Shown in pieces: positions 5,919 to 10,213 of a DNA stretch of 10,213 nt. The notes under the pieces are model-generated. The model was not told where the DNA came from. It saw only the letters and a program-made list of their open reading frames with translations, and did not search any database. Each line of letters begins with the position of its first letter. Within the stretch, counting starts at the first letter, position 1. The position numbers and the translations under genes were made by a program. The DNA lies in contig JABDJW010000395.1 in the NCBI GenBank assembly GCA_013002375.1, forward strand, positions 1-10,213, written 5' to 3'. The DNA comes from Acidimicrobiales bacterium (lineage in GTDB: Bacteria > Actinomycetota > Acidimicrobiia > Acidimicrobiales > SHLQ01).

Positions 5919-6500
5919 GTGACAGTCCGTATGGTGGCCGCCGACCGGCGGGCGCAGCTGCTCGACGTGGCGCTCTCCACGTTCGGCACCGACGGCTATC
6001 ACACCACCTCGATGAACGCGGTCGCCAAGGCCGCCGGCGTGACCAAGCCGGTGCTCTACCAACACTTCGAGTCCAAGGAGGAACTGTTCCTCGAGCTCCT
6101 GCGGTCGATCACCAAACGGATCAGCGAGGCCGTGACCGCGGCGGCCACCTCGACCGACGACCCGCACCAACAAGTGGTCGACGGCACCAAGGCGTACTTC
6201 AAGTTCTTCGCCGAGGAACCGCCGGCGTTCACCGTGATGTACGGCGATGGCGTCCGGGCCGTACCGAAATTCGCCGACGAACGGCGGGCGATGGAACTGA
6301 CCCTCGCCACCAACCTCGCCGCCCTGATCCACATCGAGGGCATCTCTGACGACGAACGCATGGCGATGGCCCACGGCATCCTGGGCCTCAACGAGGGCAT
6401 TACCCGCTACTGGTTCGAAGTCGACGGCAGCCAGACCCACGAGGTCATCGCCACGATGAGCGCCGAGCTGGCCTGGGCCGGTCTCCGCGGCGGGCGCTAG
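5919..6500 (+). CDS. TetR/AcrR family transcriptional regulator
   Basis: A 193-residue one-component regulator. The N-terminal DNA-binding domain covers residues 9-58, with 'LLDVALSTFGTDGYHTTSM' (14-32), the recognition region 'VAKAAGVTKPVLYQHF' (35-50) and 'SKEELFLELL' (52-61), all standard for TetR proteins. The C-terminal part is a helical ligand-binding and dimerisation domain whose ligand cannot be predicted. The start is the GTG at 5919: GAGGA at 5909-5913 is spaced 5 nt from it, and the resulting short N-terminus before the HTH domain is typical. The reading frame stays open upstream to an ATG at 5844, but that start would precede the probable promoter. TetR regulators often control themselves or a neighbour. 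Candidate targets are the GT4/membrane pair upstream or the convergent Nudix gene, but no operator palindrome was evident. Confidence 0.9.
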   Translation: MTVRMVAADRRAQLLDVALSTFGTDGYHTTSMNAVAKAAGVTKPVLYQHFESKEELFLELLRSITKRISEAVTAAATSTDDPHQQVVDGTKAYFKFFAEEPPAFTVMYGDGVRAVPKFADERRAMELTLATNLAALIHIEGISDDERMAMAHGILGLNEGITRYWFEVDGSQTHEVIATMSAELAWAGLRGGR

Positions 6501-6982
6501 CCGGGCGAGATGTCCACGGGCGGGTCGGGCAGATCGCCGGCCACGACGCGGGGCAGGTGCTCACGTAAGTTCACCGGCAGCGTCGGAACGTCGGAGTCGA
6601 GCAGCTCGTCGAGGGTCCACCACCGCGCCCCTTGAAAGGCCATCGCTTCCAGAAACTCGAGCCCCCGGGGGTTGTACTCACCGGTCTCGCAGTACGCGAC
6701 ATGGATGCGCTCGTCCGAATCGAAGTGGTAGCCGCCGAAATCGAATTCGACGTGCTGCACCCAGATACACGGCCCGACCTCGGCGTGAATACCGGTCTCT
6801 TCGATCAGCTCGCGCCGGCAGGCGACTGCGCTGTCCTCACCGGGATCGATGCCGCCACCCGGGATCTCCCACCACGGCGGTTTCGAACGGTCGGCGGGGT
6901 CGATCGCCTGCATCAGGAAGATCCGGTTCCGGGCATCGAGCAAAACCACGCGGGCGGCCGGACGGCGCAGGGTAAACGACAC
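6497..6982 (-). CDS. Nudix hydrolase
   Basis: A 161-residue Nudix-fold pyrophosphohydrolase, expected to cleave a nucleoside diphosphate linked to another group using Mg2+. The full Nudix box GX5EX7REUXEEXGU is present at residues 43-65, with E49, R57, E58, E61 and E62 all in place. 'WWEIPGGG' precedes it. Later aromatic stretches ('EFDFGGYHFDSDE', 'GARWWTLDELL') are typical of the MutT/ADP-ribose-type subgroup, and 'WWTLDEL' is a common Nudix C-terminal landmark. Substrate is unknown; oxidised nucleotide clean-up or NDP-sugar hydrolysis are both possible. The GTG at 6982 lies 6 nt after a TAGGGT hexamer on the minus strand, fitting a leaderless mRNA. Its stop codon interlocks with that of the TetR gene in a shared CTAG (6497-6500). 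Confidence 0.92.
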   Translation of the reverse strand: MSFTLRRPAARVVLLDARNRIFLMQAIDPADRSKPPWWEIPGGGIDPGEDSAVACRRELIEETGIHAEVGPCIWVQHVEFDFGGYHFDSDERIHVAYCETGEYNPRGLEFLEAMAFQGARWWTLDELLDSDVPTLPVNLREHLPRVVAGDLPDPPVDISPG

Positions 6983-6988
6983 GGCGTC

Positions 6989-6994
6989 ACCCTA
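6989..6994 (-). promoter_or_regulatory. Putative -10 element (TAGGGT) of the Nudix gene
   Basis: On the minus strand TAGGGT matches TANNNT and is followed by GACGCC (6 nt) and the GTG start at 6982. The arrangement is the same as for the ABC ATPase gene, supporting a leaderless transcript and the GTG start. Confidence 0.55.
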
Positions 6995-7054
6995 GTGGTT
7001 GTCGCGCGTTCCAACTGGACCGCAACACCGGGGACGGACCAGGATTGCTGCTCT

Positions 7055-7115
7055 CCCCGACCTTTCCCTGATCTAGATTTTCATGTATTTTCGACTTACG
7101 TCATAACTTTCTTCA
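7055..7115 (+). promoter_or_regulatory. AT-rich promoter region upstream of the Thr-rich protein gene
   Basis: Against a strongly GC-rich background this stretch is conspicuously AT-rich, especially 7071-7110. It contains -10-like hexamers TAGATT (7074-7079) and TAACTT (7104-7109). Either would give a leader of roughly 50-80 nt before the ATG at 7165, where GAAGG (7152-7156) serves as a Shine-Dalgarno site at 8-nt spacing. Which hexamer is used cannot be told. Confidence 0.4.
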
Positions 7116-7164
7116 CGCGGCGACCGGCATCGACCGCGCGACGTGTCCCGTGAAGGCGTAGCCC

Positions 7165-8007
7165 ATGCAGCCCAAATTCCTCTCTCGTTACGCCGCTCGC
7201 TGGTCGACTCGGGCGACCGCGACCAACCGCCTGCTGCCCATCCCGCAACGACGGGTCGACATGGACCAGTGGCCGGAATCGCCCCGACGACGCCCGACGG
7301 TCCGCTACCGGCCGATCGATCGGTCCACCCGCCCCACCGGCGACGCGTCGCCGGAGAAGCCAGCCGAGCGCGAAGCGGAGAAGCCAGCCGAGCGCGAAGC
7401 GGAGAAGCCAGCCGAGCGCGAAGCGGAAGGGATGGCCGCGGTGGCGGCCTCCTCGGCTGTCGCCGATCAGCGTTTTGGTGGAGGCTCGGCGCAGGCCCCC
7501 GAACCGCCGGCCAAGGTTGCCGAGGCGGCCGACAAGTCGGACGGCAAGGGCAAGGCCGTCACCGCTGCGGCCGGAGCCGGTGCGGTCGCGGCCGCCGCCA
7601 GTGGCAGGGCGGGTATCGGCCCGAACGGGCCCCACGACAACGGCGATGACGGCAGCAGGCCCCGCGGTCGTTGGTGGTTGTGGCTGACGCTGCTCGCCGC
7701 GCTCATCGTCAGCGCGATCATCTTGGCGACGCAGGGCGACGACGACGATGGTCAGGTGCCCTCGACCAGCACGACGGTGGCGACGACCGAGCCGACGGTG
7801 ACCGATGCGACCACGACCGAGACGCCGACATCGACATCGCCCACCACCACCGAGGACATCGCCACGACCACGACCGAGGATGTGTCGACGACGACCAGCG
7901 AGGCCGAACGCACCGGCCCGGACCTCGGCGGCATCTTTCCGCCGCCGACCAGCGGCGCGCCCGACTCCGGCACGACGACGGCACCCGAGACCACCACCGC
8001 GCCATAG
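7165..8007 (+). CDS. Single-pass membrane protein with repeat-bearing cytoplasmic part and Thr-rich outer stalk
   Basis: A 280-residue protein of no family I recognise. The N-terminal 169 residues are Arg-, Pro- and Ala-rich and likely disordered; they include three identical EKPAEREA octapeptides (64-87) and an Ala/Gly-rich stretch (130-150). One strong membrane helix, about residues 170-189 ('WWLWLTLLAALIVSAIILAT'), follows a basic 'RPRGR', so the N-terminus should be cytoplasmic. After it come 'GDDDDG' and about 60 residues dominated by Thr, Ser, Glu and Pro, a probable extended or glycosylated stalk, ending in 'TTTAPETTTAP'. No catalytic or folded domain is visible outside the helix, and there is no LPXTG signal. 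The ATG at 7165 has GAAGG upstream; an ATG at 7261 would shorten it by 32 residues. The overlapping long minus-strand frame is a shadow. A scaffold or anchor role in the envelope is only inference. Confidence 0.75.
   Translation: MQPKFLSRYAARWSTRATATNRLLPIPQRRVDMDQWPESPRRRPTVRYRPIDRSTRPTGDASPEKPAEREAEKPAEREAEKPAEREAEGMAAVAASSAVADQRFGGGSAQAPEPPAKVAEAADKSDGKGKAVTAAAGAGAVAAAASGRAGIGPNGPHDNGDDGSRPRGRWWLWLTLLAALIVSAIILATQGDDDDGQVPSTSTTVATTEPTVTDATTTETPTSTSPTTTEDIATTTTEDVSTTTSEAERTGPDLGGIFPPPTSGAPDSGTTTAPETTTAP
7354..7425 (+). repeat. Three perfect tandem copies of a 24-bp unit
   Basis: The unit (7354-7377, 7378-7401, 7402-7425) is identical at every base in all three copies and encodes the octapeptide EKPAEREA, keeping the reading frame. 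Perfect identity at synonymous positions points to recent slippage or duplication, so copy number may vary between strains. Confidence 0.97.
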
Positions 8008-8047
8008 ACGCCGGCGACGGTCCCTCACCGGCGGGGTGAACATCGGC

Positions 8048-8053
8048 GAGACT
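8048..8053 (+). promoter_or_regulatory. Putative -10 element (GAGACT) of the CorA gene
   Basis: GAGACT is followed by exactly 7 nt and the GTG at 8061. It departs from TANNNT only at the first base, like the sortase element. No Shine-Dalgarno site precedes the GTG, so near-leaderless initiation is plausible. Readthrough from the upstream gene 53 nt away is also possible. Confidence 0.3.
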
Positions 8054-8060
8054 GGTCACC

Positions 8061-9227
8061 GTGACCGTGCGCGCCCTGCACCAGAAGCGGCCCAACCAGC
8101 GGGCCGAACCCCTCGACATGAGCCAGCTCGACGATGCGCTGGCCACATCGTCGTGGGTGTGGATCGACCTGCTCGATCAACCCGCGGCCGAAGTCGAATC
8201 GCTGTGCACGCGGCTGGGCTTCGACCCGTTCGCGGTCGAGGACGTCCTCGACATCGAGCTGATCCCGAAATACGAGGACTTCGGTTCGCACATGTACGTG
8301 GTGCTCCACGCGCTGATCGCCGAGCACGATCGCATCGACACCCAGGAGGTCGACGCCTTCATCGCCGATCGGCTGATCGTCACCGCCCACGCCGCACCGG
8401 TCGCCGGCATCGAGACCCTGCGGGAGGCCCTCACCCGCCACCCGACCGCAGCCGGTTGTGCTGATCCCAGCGCCGTCCTCGCTCGCCTCGGTGAGCTCCT
8501 CGGGCGGCGCTACCTCGAGGTCCTCGTCGAACTCGAGAGCCGCATCGAGGAACTCGACGCCCAGGCCCTGCTCGGCGATCCGCAGGTGCTGGCCGATGTA
8601 CAAGCGCTGCGCCGCGACGAATCGACGATCCGCACGATGCTCTGGCCCCAACGACAGGTGCTGGCCTCGCTGCGGGCCGAAGACAGCGAGTTGATCAGCC
8701 CGATGGGCCATCGCCGGTTCGGCGATGCATACGACATCCACAACCAGCTGGTCGAGTCGCTGAGCGCCTCTCGAGCGCTGCTCTCCCATGTGCTCGACAC
8801 CTATCGTGGCGCGACCGATGAGCGCTTGGCGGTGATCACCCGGGTGCTCACCGTGTACGCCGCGATCATGTTGCCGCTGACGTTGATCACCGGCTTCTTC
8901 GGCATGAACTTCGTGGACATACCGCTCACCGGTTCTCGGCACGGTTGGCTCATCGTCACGCTGGGAATGTTCGCGCTGGCCGCCGTGTCGCTGGCGTTCT
9001 TCGCCTACCGGGGCTGGATCGGCGGCACCCGCCTCCAGGCCACGAGCAAGCGGGTCGGGCGGGGTCTGGCCTACGCGGCGTACTCGCCGCTCCGCCCCAT
9101 CCGCAACCTGCGTCGCCTGTCACCAACGGTACGGCACGGCACGAAGCCGGTCGTCCCGGAAGCGGTGCTCGAGCCCCACCTCGAGCACGACCACTGGCGG
9201 CTCGACCCCGACGAGTTGCCCGACTAG
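8061..9227 (+). CDS. corA: CorA-family divalent metal ion transporter with extended C-terminal tail
   Basis: A 388-residue CorA/MIT-family protein, expected to form a homopentameric channel for Mg2+ or another divalent metal. The large cytoplasmic funnel domain occupies residues 1-260, with 'WVWIDLLDQP' (32-41), 'DPFAVEDVLD' (55-64) and 'PKYEDFGSHMYVVLHA' (69-84), all typical, followed by the long stalk helix. TM1 covers about 262-280 and ends in the family signature GMN (281-283, in 'GFFGMNF'); TM2 covers about 295-315. The loop after GMN reads 'FVDIPLTGSRHGW' and lacks the MPEL sequence of classic CorA. A 73-residue tail follows TM2, whereas classic CorA ends within a few basic residues there; it is Arg-rich, then His/Glu/Asp-rich. 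The GTG start has a -10-like hexamer 7 nt upstream. The ion carried (Mg2+, Co2+, Zn2+) is not determined. Confidence 0.92.
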   Translation: MTVRALHQKRPNQRAEPLDMSQLDDALATSSWVWIDLLDQPAAEVESLCTRLGFDPFAVEDVLDIELIPKYEDFGSHMYVVLHALIAEHDRIDTQEVDAFIADRLIVTAHAAPVAGIETLREALTRHPTAAGCADPSAVLARLGELLGRRYLEVLVELESRIEELDAQALLGDPQVLADVQALRRDESTIRTMLWPQRQVLASLRAEDSELISPMGHRRFGDAYDIHNQLVESLSASRALLSHVLDTYRGATDERLAVITRVLTVYAAIMLPLTLITGFFGMNFVDIPLTGSRHGWLIVTLGMFALAAVSLAFFAYRGWIGGTRLQATSKRVGRGLAYAAYSPLRPIRNLRRLSPTVRHGTKPVVPEAVLEPHLEHDHWRLDPDELPD

Positions 9228-9238
9228 CGCCCGCTAGT
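9223..9238. terminator. Palindrome joining two convergent stop codons
   Basis: ACTAGCG (9223-9229) and CGCTAGT (9232-9238) are perfect inverted repeats around CC, and each arm contains the TAG stop of one gene: CorA on plus and acyl-CoA dehydrogenase on minus. As RNA it would be about a 6-bp stem with a 4-nt loop and no T-tract, so it is at most a weak bidirectional terminator. Confidence 0.3.
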
Positions 9239-10213
9239 TCTTCAACAACTCGCTGAACGGCGTGGTCTTGTCGGGGCCGGGCTCCTTGGGCAGGCCGAGG
9301 ATGCGCTCGCCGAGGATGTTGCGCTGCACCTGATCGGTTCCGCCGTAGATCGACGGTCCTGGCGAGAATTGGGTGAGTTCCTGCACCACACCGCCACCGA
9401 TCTCACTCGACTTGCCGGCCAGCATGCCGTCGGCGCCGATCACCAGGTTGCCCACCTCCCGGAACTGCCGGTAGAGCTCGCTCATGGCCAGTTTGGCCAG
9501 ATTGCCCTCGCCGCCGGTGCGGTTCTTGTTGTTCTTGGCCCGCATCCCCGAGAGGCGATTCACCTCGGTGAGGCTGTAGAGGTGGGCCAGCCGGTCGCGC
9601 ACGACGGGATCGTCGGCCCGACCCAGCTTCTCGGCGATCTCGCCGAGCCACAGCACCAGATCGCTGCCGACTCGCGGCACGCCATCTTCACCGCCTTTGC
9701 GCATGGTCAGGTCGCCGACCCGACGGTCGAGCATCCCGGCGATTTGACCCGGGTTGGCCCGGGCCATCGGCACCGAGCCACCGCCCAACGTCGTCCGTTC
9801 GACCATCAACGTGGTGTTGGCGACCCGCCAACCATCACCGAGATCACCGATCAAGGCGTCGTCACCCACACGGGCATCGTCGATGAAGACCTCGTTGAAC
9901 ATGGCCCGGCCCGTCATCTCCCGCAGCGGCCGCACGTCGACGCCCGCCTGCTGCATCGGGAAGCCGAAGTAGGAGATCCCCCGGTGCTTGGGCGCGTCGG
10001 GATCGGTACGGGCGATCAGCATGCCCATGTCGGCGATCTGGCCACCCGAGGTCCAGACCTTCTGGCCGTTGATGATCCACTCCTCGCCGTCCTTCTCGGC
10101 CTTGGTCTGCAGCCCGGCGAGGTCCGAGCCCGCGTTGGGCTCGGAGAACAGCTGACACCACGCCGACTGCCCGTTGAGGATCGGCTTCACGAAGCGCTCG
10201 ATCTGCTCGGGGG
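9234..10213 (-). CDS. Acyl-CoA dehydrogenase, C-terminal part, cut by window edge
   Basis: A flavoprotein that would catalyse alpha,beta-dehydrogenation of an acyl-CoA thioester, passing electrons to ETF. About 325 codons are visible; the 5' end lies beyond 10213, and the GTG at 10190 is an internal valine ('EQIERFVKPILNG'). Landmarks are 'WCQLFSEPNAGSDLAGLQT' and 'NGQKVWTSGG' of the beta domain, 'GDGWRVANTTLMVERTTLG' starting the C-terminal helical domain, and 'YGGTDQVQRNILGERILGLP' near the end, the FAD-contacting segment. The position of the catalytic Glu of medium-chain enzymes (YEGT) is Gly here. The Glu in 'MVERTTL' (codon 9798-9800) matches the place of the base in isovaleryl- and long-chain-type enzymes by eye. 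Many actinobacterial FadE proteins are like this and some work as heterotetramers on sterol or branched acyl-CoAs. The substrate is unknown. It is convergent with CorA, with 6 nt between stop codons. Confidence 0.93.
   Translation of the reverse strand, partial: PEQIERFVKPILNGQSAWCQLFSEPNAGSDLAGLQTKAEKDGEEWIINGQKVWTSGGQIADMGMLIARTDPDAPKHRGISYFGFPMQQAGVDVRPLREMTGRAMFNEVFIDDARVGDDALIGDLGDGWRVANTTLMVERTTLGGGSVPMARANPGQIAGMLDRRVGDLTMRKGGEDGVPRVGSDLVLWLGEIAEKLGRADDPVVRDRLAHLYSLTEVNRLSGMRAKNNKNRTGGEGNLAKLAMSELYRQFREVGNLVIGADGMLAGKSSEIGGGVVQELTQFSPGPSIYGGTDQVQRNILGERILGLPKEPGPDKTTPFSELLKN

Noticed and set aside
8009..8033. CGCCGG / CCGGCG inverted repeat after the Thr-rich protein gene
   Set aside because: Only 6 bp with a 13-nt loop and no T-tract in GC-rich DNA; too weak to call a terminator.
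7096..8043. Minus-strand frame (315 codons) with repeated RFALGWLL
   Set aside because: The repeat is merely the antisense reading of the 24-bp tandem unit. The plus-strand product has a sensible basic-residue/helix/stalk layout and a Shine-Dalgarno site.
8025..8942. Minus-strand frame (305 codons) opposite CorA
   Set aside because: CorA on the plus strand is unambiguous; the antisense frame has no features.
1..10213. Search for a defence, toxin-antitoxin, secondary-metabolite or mobile-element system
   Set aside because: Every sizeable gene is explained by envelope, sugar, regulator, Nudix, metal transport or fatty-acid families. No integrase, transposase, nuclease, terminal inverted repeats or spacer-repeat array was seen.

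Overview
This window looks like ordinary chromosomal DNA from a high-GC actinobacterium. The class Acidimicrobiia (Ilumatobacter-like) is my best guess, from strong G/C third positions, GTG starts, a class E-type sortase, a Septum_form lipoprotein, a DUF5317 membrane protein and Thr-rich surface stalks. That placement is inference. I see no phage, transposon, CRISPR array, tRNA, rRNA or recognisable defence system.

Layout. (1) 1-210, minus: the N-terminal 70 codons of an ABC transporter ATPase resembling the haem-exporter type CcmA, cut by the window edge. (2) 211-472: non-coding, with a degenerate repeat and hairpin. (3) 473-3305, plus: envelope genes encoding a large class E-like sortase, a Septum_form lipoprotein and a DUF5317 membrane protein. 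(4) 3269-5825: a GH63-like glycoside hydrolase on minus and a GT4 glycosyltransferase on plus, divergent across only 23 bp. The glycosyltransferase is followed by a small membrane protein with a 4-nt overlap. (5) 5919-6982: a TetR regulator and a Nudix hydrolase, convergent and sharing a CTAG at their stop codons. (6) 7165-9227, plus: a bitopic Thr-rich protein carrying a perfect triple 24-bp repeat, then a CorA-type metal transporter with a long C-terminal tail. (7) 9234-10213, minus: the C-terminal part of an acyl-CoA dehydrogenase, cut by the window edge.

How the genes fit together. The clearest functional pairing is the GH63 hydrolase with the GT4 transferase. The hydrolase resembles glucosylglycerate/mannosylglycerate hydrolases, so the pair may build and degrade a small glycoside or glycan; the substrate is not shown by the sequence. 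The sortase, lipoprotein, DUF5317 protein and Thr-rich protein are all envelope-directed, but no LPXTG-type sortase substrate is present.

The most consistent non-coding signal is a TANNNT-like hexamer 6-8 nt upstream of the start codon of many first genes, with no Shine-Dalgarno sequence needed. This is the actinobacterial leaderless-mRNA arrangement and it fixes several starts. Genes inside transcription units (5514) or with a longer leader (5919, 7165) carry Shine-Dalgarno-like sites instead.
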